Below, one piece after another: positions 35,930-47,432 of a DNA stretch of 64,000 nt. The stretch's first letter is position 1. The number at the start of each line of letters is the position of its first letter. The translations under genes were made by a program, and so were the position numbers. Below the pieces are notes generated by a model. The model did no database searches and was not told the DNA's origin. It was given only the letters and a program-made list of their open reading frames with translations. The DNA is from Chamaea fasciata (lineage: Eukaryota > Chordata > Aves > Passeriformes > Sylviidae), in contig JARCOQ010000220.1 in NCBI GenBank assembly GCA_029207755.1, positions 62,001-126,000 on the forward strand, given 5' to 3'.

Positions 35930-36110
35930 CGCGCCGAATTCGCCGCCGCCGCAATTCCCGCCACGGCCTCTAGCCCCGCCCACCACCCGTCTCTCAGCCA
36001 ATCAGAGAACGCCTCCGCCAAGGGGCAGTGCTGCGCGTGCGCGGTGGCTGCGCTAAGCGGGGGAAACTACCATTCCCGGCAGCCTCTGCGGTCTCCGACG
36101 GGTGCGCGCT
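35930..36110. promoter_or_regulatory. Compact CpG-island promoter-like cluster, possibly bidirectional
   Basis: Within 180 bp there are an Sp1-type CCCCGCCC (35974-35981), an NF-Y box CCAATCAG (35998-36005), an NRF1-like GCGCGTGCGC (36033-36042) and ACTACCATTCCCGGCAGCC (36066-36084). The last closely resembles the ZNF143/SBS element ACTACAATTCCCAGC. There is no TATA box. This set is typical of housekeeping, often bidirectional promoters. The nearest gene is the minus-strand kinase 2.8 kb away, whose leader exon is missing, so this is its likely promoter. That link is inferred. Confidence 0.6.
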
Positions 36111-36239
36111 GAGGGCAAACCTCGTCGAAACGCGGGGAGCGCTGGGCTGTGATTTCCCCATCTGTCCGTCCTTCTGTCCCTCCGTCCCTCTGTCCCTCTG
36201 TCCCTTTGTCCGGCCACGCGAATGGACAAGGCAGGGGAT

Positions 36240-36690
36240 CCCCACACCTCCCAGGGTGCTCCAACTTCTCCTTGGACACTCACAGGGATTCTCTGGGAAT
36301 TCCAACCCAGCCCGGAATTCCTTCCCAAATCCCATTTCTCAGGGAATTCCCTCCATTCCCAGCCTGCGATTGGATCCAGCCCCATCCCGAGTCCTATTCC
36401 AGGAAGGAATTTTGGGAATTCCCTGGGAATTCAGGACTCCAGGAAGGGTCTCCCTTCCCTTTTCCATCCCCAAATTCCATAAAAACCCCTCGGGATTGAC
36501 CCTGAGTGTCCTGGATCCCAGAATCCCGGAATGGTTTGGGATGGGATGCACGGACCTTCAATCCCATCCCATTCCAACCCCACCATCCCAGGCTGCTCCA
36601 AACTTTTCTTGCCCACTCCCAGGGATCCAGGGGTTCTCTGGGAATTCCAGCCCAGCCAGGAATTCCTTCCCAAAATCCCCCCCACCTCTT
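36240..36690 (-). mobile_element. CR1-derived dispersed repeat, copy 3 (with a second partial unit)
   Basis: CTTGGACACTCACAGGGATT, GCGATTGGATCCAGCCCCAT and GGAAGGAATTTTGGGAATTC lead to CCCAGAATCCCGGAATGGTT. A reversed CR1 tail (TTCAATCCCATCCCATTCCA) and the start of another unit follow to about 36690. The CCCAGAATCCCGGAATGG junction looks like the 3'-terminal short repeats of CR1. Confidence 0.6.
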
Positions 36691-37405
36691 TCCTCCGGAC
36701 TCGGGATCTGCGCTCCAGCGGGACAAACCTCCATCCTCATCCGCCCTCCAGAGCTGGAATTCCCAAAAACCAGGGGGGAAAAAAAAAAAGATCCAAATTC
36801 GGACAAAACCTCATTTCTCCGCCCCACAGTGTCGGAAGAGGCCGTGGAGATTTTCCAGAAACCCGATGGATACGGGGAGGACACGGAATTCCGAAAGAAT
36901 TCCAGATGGGAACGAGTCACCGGCTCCAACCTGGTTCCCGGCCAGCCTTTCCCTCACACGGAGCAGATTTTTTTTCCTTAGGGAATGATTTTATTCTTTT
37001 TCCCATGGGAAGCAGGAGACCTTGGAGGAGCCGCAATCCCAAATCTGGGAGAAGGCGGCTGGAATTCCATCTTCCCCGTCTTCCAAGGGCTGGACGCGAA
37101 TGCAGCAGGAATTTGAGATCAAAGCAGCTCTTTCTCCACCCCGGAATATTTGGTTTTAATTTTTTAGGGAAGTTTTGCCGAAATCCAGAGTTTTCCCCCC
37201 CAAGGAAATGGGGCTGATGAGGTGATTTTTCCACACTGGGAAAATTTCCAGCTGGATCCGGGATGAGCTCTGGAAGTGCCCGTGGCAGGGGGCCGGAACG
37301 GGATGATCCCGAAGGTCTCTTCCCACCTGAACCATTCCAGGATTCCAGGATATTTGGGCTCGGATCCATCGTTTTCCATCATTTGAACCAAAAAAAAAAA
37401 AAAAG
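36691..37405. other. Non-coding segment, one weak exon-like island
   Basis: GCCCCACAG at 36821-36829 precedes an open stretch (SEEAVEIFQKPDGYGEDTEF...) that I cannot match to any protein. A probable CR1 tail in plus orientation lies near 37255-37345 (GAGCTCTGGAAGTGCCCGTG). No gene is called. Confidence 0.3.
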
Positions 37406-37409
37406 TTCA

Positions 37410-37810
37410 TCCCGTCCCCAACCCCGTTCCAATCCCACCATCCCAGGTGCTTTCCTCGGACATTCCCAGGGATTGTCTGGGAACATTCCCAGGGATTCTC
37501 TGGGAATTCCAGCCCAGCCGGGAATTCCTGCCCAGATCCAAATTTTTTCCCCCTTTCCCAGGGAATTCCCTCTATTACCAGCTTGGGATTGGATCCGGCC
37601 CCATCCCGACTCCTACTCCAGGAAGGAATTTTGGGAATTCCCTGGGAATCGGGGACTCCAGGAAGGGTCTCCCTTCCCTTTTCCATCCCTGAATTCCATA
37701 AAACCCCCTCGGGCTGGATCCTGAGTGTCCTGGATCCCAGAATCCCGGAATGGTTTGGGATGCACGGGCCTTCAATCCCATCCCTTCCCCTATCCCAGGC
37801 TGCTCCAAAC
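37410..37810 (-). mobile_element. CR1-derived dispersed repeat, copy 4
   Basis: This copy has CCAATCCCACCATCCCAGG, a small tandem duplication of ACATTCCCAGGGATT, and then the family core (GGATTGGATCCGGCCCCATC, GGAAGGAATTTTGGGAATTC, CCTGGATCCCAGAATCCCGG). Identity to copy 3 is high throughout the core. Confidence 0.6.
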
Positions 37811-38560
37811 CCACGGGACCACGGGAACGCCAAATTCCGGGGGAACGATTTTCCTGATTTTCCCAAATCCCACATCCCAAACCTTTTCCCGCCCAGGCTG
37901 TGGGTTCTGGCACGGATCCCAAAAAAACCCCAAAACCTGGGAACGCTAAAAAACAAAAGGATATTTTTCCTCCTCGTCACCAGCTCGGATCCCTTTGTGC
38001 AGATTCGGGGAGAAAAGGTGGTTTTTTTGGCAATAAAATCACAAAAATGGCAATTTTGGGAATGAAGCCTGGAGACGTCGGGAAATTATCCCGGGAAAGG
38101 GCAAAGCGTCTCCCAGGCCTAAAATCCAGGGAATTCTTGAAAATCCGGGCGTTTCAGGGAAGACCGGAGCAAGGTTTTCATTAAAAACCAGATTTTTTTA
38201 AATGAAAAAATAAATGTTCTGTTTTCCCTAAAAATTCCTCAGATCCAGGCTCTCATCCCGCCCCATTTTCCCTAAAAATTCCCCAAATCCCAGCTCTTAT
38301 CCCACCCTCCAGACACTCCCAGGTTGTTCCACCTCTGGTTTGGGGCACTTTCCCAAATTTTGGGCTTTTCCAGGCTCCAAGCACATCCAGGGTGGTCCCA
38401 GCCGGGGGCACAAACTCAATTCCCGAGCGGAAAGATGCTTCCAGCCCTTCCCGTGGAATCATTCCAAGGAATTCCTGAGATGGGATCGTGGCGCCGGATT
38501 TAATTAATTCCTGAGGTGGGGCAGGGAGAGGCATCGGCAGGGATGAGAATTCCAAAATAA
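37811..38560. other. Non-coding segment, no feature recognised
   Basis: The sequence is AT/GC balanced and unique-looking, with a small direct repeat of TTTTCCCTAAAAATTCC at 38222 and 38263. No exon is recognised. Confidence 0.35.
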
Positions 38561-38563
38561 AAC

Positions 38564-38585
38564 GGGGGGGGGGGGGGGGGGGGGG
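38564..38585. repeat. Poly-G run of 22
   Basis: An uninterrupted run of G stands 55 bp before the CCCATT hexamer array. Its exact length is uncertain because long G runs are prone to sequencing error. Confidence 0.85.
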
Positions 38586-38639
38586 AATGGGGATGGGGGG
38601 ATTTTTGGGAGAAACCAAAGGTTTTGGCCATTCCCATTA

Positions 38640-40370
38640 CCCATTCCCATTCCCATTCCCATTCCCCATTCCCCATTCCCATCCCATCCCCATTCCCATC
38701 CCCATTCCCTATTCCCATCATTCCCATTCCCATTCCCATTCAGCATCCCCATTCCCATCCCCATTCCCTATTCCCATCATTCCCATTCCCATTCCCATTC
38801 CCCATTCCCCATTCCCATTCCCATTCCCCATTCCCATTCCCCATTCCCATTCCCATTCCCATTTCCATTCCCATTCCCCCTTCCCATCATTCCCATTCCC
38901 ATTCCCATTCCCATTCCCATTCCCATTCCCCATCCCCATTCCCCATTCCCCATTCCCCATTCCCATCCCATCCCCATTCCCATCCCCATTCCCTATTCCC
39001 ATCATTCCCGTTCCCATTCCCATTCAGCATCCCCATTCCCATCCCCATTCCCTATTCCCATCATTCCCATTCCCATTCCCATTCCCCATTCCCATTCCCC
39101 ATTCCCATTCCCATTCCCATTCCCCATTCCCATTCCCCATTCCCATTCCCATTCCCATTTCCATTCCCACTCCCCCTTCCCATCATTCCCATTCCCATTC
39201 CCATTCCCATTCCCATTCCCATTCCCCATTCCCATCCCCATTCCCCATTCCCCATTCCCATCCCATCCCCATTCCCATCCCCATTCCCTATTCCCATCAT
39301 TCCCATTCCCATTCCCATTCCCATTCCCCATTCCCCATTCCCTGTTCCCATTCCCATTCCCCATTCCCATCCCCATTCCCCATTCCCCATTCCCATCCCA
39401 TCCCCATTCCCATCCCCATTCCCTATTCCCATCATTCCCATTCCCATTCCCATTCCCATTCAGCATCCCCATTCCCATCCCCATTCCCTATTCCCATCAT
39501 TCCCATTCCCATTCCCATTCCCATTCCCCATTCCCATTCCCATTTCCATTCCTATTCCCCCTTCCCATCATTCCCATTCCCGTTCCCATTCCTCATTCCC
39601 CATTCCCATCCCCATTCCCCATTCCCATCCCCCATTCCCATTCCCATTCCCATTCCCATTCCCATTCCCATTCCCATTCCCCATTCCCCATTCCCATTCC
39701 CCATTCCCCATTCCCCATTCCCATTCCCATCCCCATTCCCATTCCCATTCCCCATTCCCATTCCCATTCCCATCCCCATTCCCCATTCCCTATTCCCATC
39801 CCCATTCCCATCCCCATTCCCATCCCCATTCCCATTCCCCATTCCCATTCCCCATTCCCATCCCCATTCCCATTCTCATTCCCATCCCCATTCCCCATTC
39901 CCCATTCCCATTCCCATTCCCCATTCCCCATTCCCATCATTCCCATTCCCATTCCCATTCCCCATTCCCATTCCCATTCCCATTCCCATTCCCATCATTC
40001 CCATTCCCCATTCCCCATTCCCATTCCCATTCCCCATTCCCATTCCCATCATTCCCATTCCCATTCCCATTCCCCTTCCCCATTCCCATTCCCATTCCCC
40101 ATTCCCATTCCCATTCCCCATTCCCCATTCCCATTCCCATTCCCCTTCCCCATTCCCATTCCCATTCCCATCCCCATTCCCCATTCCCCATTCCCCATTC
40201 CCATTCCCATTCCCATTCCCATTCCCATCCCCATTCCCATCCCCATTCCCCATTCCCCATTCCCATTCCCATTCCCATTCCCATTCCCATTCCCCATTCC
40301 CCATTCCCATTCCCATTCCCCATTCCTCATTCCCATTCCCATTCCCATTCCCCATTCCCTGTTCCCTATT
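38640..40370. repeat. Hexamer array (CCCATT)n with CCCCATT and CCCATC variants, about 280 units
   Basis: Plus-strand CCCATT units, with frequent 7-nt CCCCATT units, run for 1.7 kb. On the minus strand this is GGGAATGGGAATGGG, a regular series of G3 tracts with 3-nt loops, as in telomeric quadruplex sequence but with a different hexamer. Higher-order blocks containing CATTCAGCATCCCC (near 38738, 39025 and 39459) or CCCTATTCCCATCATT recur, showing repeated segmental duplication. Confidence 0.95.
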
Positions 40371-40544
40371 CCTTCTGCTCCTCCAGCAAATCCCAAATCC
40401 ATGATTCCCACTCTCACGCTCAGGAGCGGGATGGGGGCGGGATGTGGGAGGGGCTGAGGTTGGAAAATCCCCTTTGGGAAGAGTTTGGGATTGATCTCGG
40501 CTTCTCCTGATCCGGGACATGGCGGGAAGTGGCTCCAAGGATGT

Positions 40545-41560
40545 GAGGAGGATGTGGGATGTGGGATTTGGGATGTGGGGTGTGGGATTTGGGATGTGAG
40601 GTGTGGGATTTGGGATGCGGGGTGCGGGATTTGGGATGCGGGGTGCGGGATTTGGGATGCGGGGTGCGGGATTTGGGATGTGGGGTGCGGGATTTGGGAT
40701 GTGGGGTGCGGGATTTGGGATGTGGGGTGCGGGATTTGGGATGTGGGGTGCGGGATTTGGGACGTGGGGTGCGGGATTTGGGATGTGGGGTGCGGGATTT
40801 GGGATGTGGGGTGTGGGATTTGGGATGTGGGGTGTGGGATTTGGGATGCAGGATTTGGGATGCAGGATTTGGGATGTGGGATTTGGGATGTGGGATGCAG
40901 GATTTGGGATGCAGGATTTGGGATGTGGGATGCGGGATGTGGGGTGCGGGATTTGGGATGTGGGGTGCGGGATTTGGGATGTGGGGTGCGGGATTTGGGA
41001 TGTGGGGTGCAGGGTGTGGGATGTGCGATGCAAGATGGGGGATGAGGGATGCAGGGAAGATGCGGGATGTGGGATGAAGGATGCGGGACGAGGGATGCGG
41101 GGAGGGTGTGGGATGTGGGGTGCAGGATACGGGATTTCTGATTCGAGATGCGGGCTGTGGGGTTGGGATGCGGGATGTGGGATGAGAGATTTGGGATATG
41201 GGATGCGGGACGTGGGATGCGGGATCTGGGGTTGGGATCTGGGATGTGGGATGTGGGTTGTGGGATGTGGGATGAGAGATTTGGGATATGGGATGCGGGA
41301 CGCGGGATGCGGGATCTGGGGTTGGGATGTGGGATGTGGGATGTGGGTTGTGGGATGTGGGATGAGAGATTTGGGATATGGGATGCGGGATGCGGGGAAA
41401 GATGAAGGGTATGGAATGTGGGGAGGATGCGGGATTCAGGAGGCGGGATGTGAAATGCGGGACGCGGGGAAGACGCGGGACGCAGGAAGGATGAGAGACG
41501 CGGGGATGAGGGATGCGGGGAGGATGAGCGATGTGGGATGAGGGATGCAGGATCAGGGAC
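40545..41560. repeat. G-rich minisatellite, 21-bp unit GGGATTTGGGATGTGGGGTGC, upstream of PNOC
   Basis: The left half (40550-41030) is a regular 21-bp array. The right half is a looser mix of GATGCGGGAT, GATGTGGGAT and GATGAGAGATTTGGGATATG blocks, including three copies of a longer GTTGTGGGATGTGGGATGAG block. It ends about 230 bp before the PNOC TATA box. G-runs are on the sense strand. Confidence 0.93.
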
Positions 41561-41674
41561 GCAGGGAGGATGCGGGGTGAGCGATGAAGGACGAGACGCG
41601 CGGGGAGGATGCCGGTGGCGGGGAAGGCGCGGGGTTCAGGATAAGGGACGCGGGCTGCGGGGGCAGCCAGTCGG

Positions 41675-41704
41675 TCGGTCCGTCCGTCCGTCCGTCCGTC
41701 AGTC
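41675..41704. repeat. Short (TCCG)n microsatellite
   Basis: GTCGGTCCGTCCGTCCGTCC and further units lie in the PNOC promoter, about 95 bp upstream of the TATA box. Confidence 0.8.
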
Positions 41705-41749
41705 TCCCGGAGCCGCCCGCCCGGCGGCAGCCCCGGGGGTGGGTGGGCT

Positions 41750-41820
41750 CAGGCGCGCACGTGGCCGGGGCGGGGGGCGCGATCCCGGCTATAAAAACCC
41801 CGCTCGGCTCCGGCACAACC
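41750..41820 (+). promoter_or_regulatory. PNOC: Probable PNOC core promoter (E-box, GC box, TATA)
   Basis: CACGTG lies at 41758-41763, a GGGGCGGGG Sp1-type box at about 41767-41776, and TATAAAA at 41790-41796. Transcription should start near 41820. The first downstream exon-like element ends in a consensus donor at 41865. The next plausible plus-strand coding exon is PNOC exon 2 at 51033, and opioid-family precursor genes have a non-coding first exon. The assignment to PNOC is inferred from order and strand. Confidence 0.65.
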
Positions 41821-41865
41821 GGCCAAGTCACGGAGCCGAGCGGCCGCCAGCTCAGCTCAGCGCAG
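41820..41865 (+). other. PNOC: Probable PNOC non-coding exon 1
   Basis: The segment from the inferred start to AGCTCAGCGCAG, followed by GTAGGA, forms a short untranslated exon. It has no ATG. The coding start is in the next exon at 51035. Confidence 0.55.
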
Positions 41866-42627
41866 GTAGGAATTCCTCTTTCCCGGGATGCTTTTATTCC
41901 CCCCCCACCACCCACCACATTTCCCCGATCCTCTTTTATTTTATTTTATTTTATTTAATTTTTTCCCCCCCACCCTTCATCCACGCTTTCTCTCCGCGTC
42001 CCGCTCCCGGCGCTCCCGCGGAGGCGATCGGAGCATCCCCGACCCCGCTCTCCCGGCGGAGGAAAAGTTTGCCTCTCCAGCCCCAAAATCCAGCCGAGTG
42101 GAGCCGCAGGGATGGATGCAACAAGAGGCGGCGTTGGCCTGCCCGGAGCCGGGGAGGGCTGCCGCGCTTCCTTCGGGATAACCGGGAATTTTGGGGTTTT
42201 TTTTTGGGAGGGGGGGGAAGGAATTTTTACAGGTTTGCCCATGCCGGTTTTTTCCCCACTACATTCCCCTTTCCCCGGGATTTTTCCCAGCTGCTGGGAT
42301 CACCCCTAAAATCACGGAAAAAAAAAAAAAACGACGAGCGTGGGATATTTTAATTTATTATTTTGTTGTCGCTTTGTTCGGTTCCGAGAACACCCCCCCC
42401 CCGCAAAAAAAAAAGGAAAATCAGGAGCGAGCGGCTGAGGAGATGTGGATGCGAGGGGGGGAAAAAATGTTATTCCCGGTTTTATTTTCCCCCTCTCCGA
42501 GCAGCCTTTTCCCGGCTCCCATCTGCGTTTTCCAGTCGCACCGCGGCGCCTCATTTTGGCCAATTATGGCCAATTACCTGATTGAGGGGCACCGCGAAAG
42601 AGGCAAGCGATGATTTTTTTTTTTTCC

Positions 42628-42658
<31 letters not shown>

Positions 42659-43834
42659 CCGCCGAGGATTCTGTAACCACCACCTCCCACCCCATCATTC
42701 CCAAATCCTTCTGATTTTTCCCTGAAATCCCCTCCAAAAAAAAAAAAAAAAAAAAACCAACCAAAAAACCCGGCAGGGTTTGGGGGAGCAGGGCAGGGGT
42801 GCGGTGGTGAAGGCAGAGGAGACTCTTGGATAATGATTTTCTTTTGAAATGGGGAAAAGCTTTCCCTCTTTCCCATGGATCCTTCCCGGCCGCCTCTGGA
42901 TCACCCTCTGGATCAGGCCTTGGCTTCGAGCAGGGTGGAAAAAAAAGGAGGGAAAAAAAAAATTTAAAAAAAAAAATCAAAAGATTTGGGATGGGTTTAT
43001 CTCCCGAGCCCGGGAAATGCCGGAGCGTCACCGGCCGCTTTTGGGGTGTTGGGAGCCATCCCAAAAGCGGGAGAATCCCATGGGAAGAGGGGCTGGGAAG
43101 CGTCTCCACGGCCCGGATCGCCTCAAATCGAGCGGATCAAAAAAGAAAAAAAATTCCCATCTGAGGCAGCACCTGCTGCCCCTTCCCCCGGCTCCTCTCC
43201 CGGGGTTTATTCCCATCCCCGCTGCTCCCACAATGGATCCGCCAGAGCTTTTCTTCTTCTTCTTTTTTTTTTTTTTTTCCCCCACCTCATCCCATTAAAA
43301 AAAAACAACAAAAAAACCAAAAAAAAAAACCCCGGCTCGTGCTGATGGATAAACCCGCCCTTATCTCCACCGCAGGCTGGATTCCCTGGGAAAGAAAAAA
43401 AAACCAAACAAAAAACCCCAACAAAACAGCAAAAAAAAAAAAATAAATAAAACCCACCCACCCTCATTTATATTTTTTTTTTTTATTTTTTATTTACCAT
43501 TCCTCCCCTGCCCGAAATGGATGAGGGTAATTCCAACCGAGCGTGGAATTCAAGAAAAAAAAAAATAATAATAAAAAATAGATAAACTCCGGATTTCAGC
43601 CTCGGGGGCAGCGGGGATGGAGCGGCCGCGTCCCGGCAAAGCCCTCCGGGATGGATGGGATTTTGGGAAGGGGGGGGGGATGTGTTTTTTTGGGGAGGAA
43701 AAGGGAGATTTTGGGGCCGGGAGGAACCCTAAGGCACCAGGGGAGTGGGAGAGGAGGGAAAATCCTTTGGCAAAGAGGGCCCAGGGTTTTTTGTGGTTGT
43801 TTCTTTTTTTTTTAAAAAAAAAAGATATTTTTTA

Positions 43835-44105
43835 AATGGGAGGTGGAAAATGTGGAAGAAATGGGAAAGGATGAGGAGGGGGGGGAAAAAAAGGGAGAAA
43901 AGGGGGAAAATGAAGGAGGGGGGGAAATTGTTGGGAAATGGGGAAGAATGAGAGAGGAAAAAAAAATGTGGTGGGGAAAAAGGGAGAGAAGGAGGGGAAA
44001 AAAAAAACCGCGTAGGAAAGAATGAGGGGAGGAAGAAAAAGTGGGGGAAAGAATGAGGCGGAAAAAAAGGGGCAAAGGGAAAAAAATGGGGAAAACAAAT
44101 CCTGG
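43835..44105. repeat. Purine-rich tract in PNOC intron 1
   Basis: Plus-strand G/A-rich sequence of irregular GGGGAAAAAAAGGGAG-type units. It is shorter than, but similar in make-up to, the tract at 23800-24610. Confidence 0.75.
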
Positions 44106-44754
44106 GGGGAAACGGCGAAAGAACGCGGCTTTTCTGGGGGGTTTTTGGGGTTTGTTTGTTGGGGTGTTGTTTTTTTTTTTCCACATGGATTTGTGGCTGG
44201 GAAACTCAGGAAGGGACTCGAAGCCGTCACCACCCAATCCCCCCCCTAAAAAAATAACCCCAAAAAAAGCCCCAAAATCCCCAAAAGCGTCCTGAGAGGA
44301 TTTTGGGGCGGGGGGCTCACAAAGCGCGATCCTCTCTCGGCGTTTCCCACCCCGATCCCGTTTTCCCGCGGACCTCCGGGACCCGGAGCCTCTTGGGGAC
44401 ACGGCGACAGTGACAGGGGGGTGGCAGCGCCGTTCCCATCCCGGTTTTTTTGGGTTTTTTTGGGATTGGGGAGGGGGGGGGGGGGTTTCGGGCCGTGACT
44501 CACCCGGGATGAGTCGCTGGAGATCAAAAGCTCCGTTCCCGCTCCTTCCATCAGCGTCCCCCGGAGCCTGCGGCGGGTGACAGGCGGGTGACAAGGCGGG
44601 TGACAAGGCGGGACGTGTCACCGCCCGCCCGGCGGGGACAAAAGGTGACCGTCATGCCGGGGAAGGGACCCCGCGGGAGGGTGAGGGTGGCCTTGGGAAA
44701 GGGAGCGGCGGGGATTTGGGGGGTGGCCTCGCTCCGTGTCGCATCCTCATCGTG

Positions 44755-45990
44755 GTCCTGTCTGTCACCTCGGTGGGGGTCCTGCAATTGTCCCCTGTGC
44801 CTCATCCTCAGCTCTGTCACCTCCCTGAATTGTCCCCAAACCCGGTGCCACATCCCCACCTCTGTCACCTCTTTGGTGTCCCTGAATTGTCCCCAAACCC
44901 GGTGCCACATCCCCACATCTGTCACCTCCCTGAATTGTCCCCAAACCCGGTGCCACATCCCCAGCTCTGCCGCCTCTTTCTGGTCGTTTAATTGTCCCCA
45001 AACCCGGTGCCACATCCCCACCTCTGTCACCTCTTTGGTGTCCCTGAATTGTCCCCAAATCCGGTGCCACATCCCCACATCTGTCACCTCCCTGAATTGT
45101 CCCCAAACCCGGTGCCACCTCCCCATCTCTGTCACCTCTGCCTGGTCCCTGAATTGTCCCCAAACCCGGTGCCACCTCCCCACATCTGTCACCTCTTTGG
45201 GGTCCCTGAATTGTCCCCAAACCCGGTGCCACATCCCCACCTCTGTCACCTCTGTCACCTCTGTGGGGTCCTTTAATTGTCCCCAAACCCGGTGCCACGT
45301 CCTCATCTCTGTCACCTTTATCTGGTCCCTGAATTGTCCCCAAACCCGGTGCCACCTCCCCATCTGTCTCCTCTGTCACCTCCCTGAACTGTCCCCAAAC
45401 CCGGTGCCACATCCCCATCTCTGTCACCTCTGCCTGGTCCCTGAATTGTCCCCAAACCCGGTGCCACCTCCCCATCTCTGTCACCTCTGCCTGGTCCCTG
45501 AATTGTCCCCAAACCCGGTGCCACATCCCCAACCCGTTCACCTCTGTCACCTCTGTCTGGTCCTTTAATTGTCCCCAAATCCTGTGCCACATCCCCACCT
45601 CTGTCACCTCTTTGGGGTCCCTGAATTGTCCCCAAACCCGGTGCCACGTCCTCATCCCAGTCCTGTCCGTCACCTCTGCCTGGTCCCTGAATTGTCCCCA
45701 AACCCGGTGCCACATCCCCATCTGTCACCTCAGTTTGGTCTCTGAATTGTCCCCAAACCCGGTGCCACATCCCCACCTCTGTCACCTCTGTCTGGTCCTT
45801 TAATTGTCCCCAAACCCGGTGCCACCTCCCCATCTCTGTCACCTCTGGTCCCCGAATTGTCCCCAAACCCGGTGCCATCTCCCCATCTCTGTCACCTCTT
45901 TGGGGTCCCTGAATTGTCCCCAAACCCGGTGCCACGTTCTCCTCTCTGTCACCTCTGTCCCTTCTGCCTGGTCCCTGAATTGTCCCCGAC
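44755..45990. repeat. Minisatellite, 48-63-bp unit, about 22 copies
   Basis: Each unit has CTGAATTGTCCCCAAACCCG, GTGCCACATCCCCACCTCTG and TCACCTCTTTGGGGTCC; the 57-bp form is commonest. Some lack the GGTCC-containing part or carry TTTAATTGTCC. Copies are very similar. It is C-rich on the plus (PNOC sense) strand. Confidence 0.95.
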
Positions 45991-46239
45991 ACCTGTTGGC
46001 CAAGCCAGGTGGGGCACGGGATTCTGTGGGAATTCTGTGGGAATTCTCCGGGAATTCTCCGGGAATTCTCCGGGAATGGGGCTCAGATCCCGCAATCCCT
46101 GCTGGTGGCAAGGACCGAACCCTCCCGGGACGGGGACAGGGACGGGACAGGGACAGGGACATGACAGGGACAGGGGTGGCAGCTCCCCAAAACCAGCCTG
46201 GAGCAGGTGGGAACTGGGAACAGCTGGGAATGTGCTGCC

Positions 46240-47432
46240 CCACCGAAACCCCAAAACCAAACAAACCCCATTGAAAATAAACCCCAATAAATAAACAAAC
46301 CCCACTGAATAAACCCCCAAAAATTAACAAACCCCACTGAAACAAACCCCAATAAACAAACCCCATTGAAATAAACCCCTTTAAACAAACCCCACTGAAT
46401 AAACCCCAATAAACAAACCCCACTGAAACAAACCCCATTAAACAAACCCCACTGAATAAACCCCAAAAATTTAACAAACCCCACTGAAACAAACCCCAAT
46501 AAACAAATCCCATTGAAATAAACCCCATTAAACAAACCCCACTGAATAAACCCCAATAAATAAACCCCATTGAAATAAACCCCAATAAACAAACAAACCC
46601 CACTGAATAAACCCCAATAAACCAATCCCATTGAAATAAACCCCAATAAACAAACCCCACTGAAATGAACCCCAATAAACAAACAAACCCCACTGAAATA
46701 AACCCCAATAAACAAATCCCATTGAAATAAACCCCAATAAACAAACCCCACTGAAATGAACCCCAATAAACAAACAAACCCCACTGAATAAACCCCAATA
46801 AACAAATCCCATTGAAATAAACCCCATTAAACAAACCCCACTGGATAAACCCCAATAAATAAACAAACCCCACTGAAATAAACCCCAATAAACAAATCCC
46901 ATTGAAATAAACCCCATTAAACAAACCCCACTGAATAAACCCCAATAAACAAACAAACCCCACTGAATAAACCCCAATAAACAAACCCCATTGAAATAAA
47001 CCCCATTAAACAAACCCCACTGGATAAACCCCAATAAACAAACAAACCCTACTGAATAAACCCCAATAAACCAATTCCATTGAAATAAACCCCATTAAAC
47101 AAACCCCACTGGATAAACCCCAATAAATAAACCCCATTGAAATAAACCCCAATAAACAAACCCCATTGAAAATAAACCCCAATAAACAAACAAACCCCAC
47201 TGAATAAACCCCAATAAACAAATCCCATTGAAATAAACCCCATTAAACAAACCCCACTGGATAAACCCCAATAAATAAACAAACCCCATTGAAAATAAAC
47301 CCCAATAAACAAACCCCATTGAAAATAAACCCCATTAAACAAACCCAAATAAACAAACCCCACTGAAATAAATCCCAATAAACAAACAAACCCCAATAAA
47401 CAAACCCCACTGAAACAAACCCCATTAAAAAT
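46240..47432. repeat. Minisatellite, about 27-34-bp unit AATAAACCCCAATAAACAAA
   Basis: Units combine CAAACCCCACTGAAATAAAC and CCCAATAAACAAA, about 40 copies, with almost no G except one per unit. Every unit carries AATAAA in the PNOC sense orientation, so dozens of poly(A)-signal hexamers lie inside the first intron. Confidence 0.93.

Noticed and set aside
36821..36980. Possible exon after GCCCCACAG (SEEAVEIFQKPDGYGEDTEF...)
   Set aside because: No family match, no clear donor and it sits between repeat copies; kept only as a weak island.
38640..40370. Interstitial telomere sequence
   Set aside because: The hexamer is AATGGG on the minus strand, not TTAGGG; only the G-run spacing is telomere-like.
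38587..40510. Long Ser/His/Pro-rich open frames in the CCCATT array
   Set aside because: A hexamer repeat without stops stays open in every frame; no start context, domain or splice support.
41538..42353. Open frame through the PNOC promoter and exon 1
   Set aside because: It crosses the TATA box and the splice donor, and its sequence resembles no protein.
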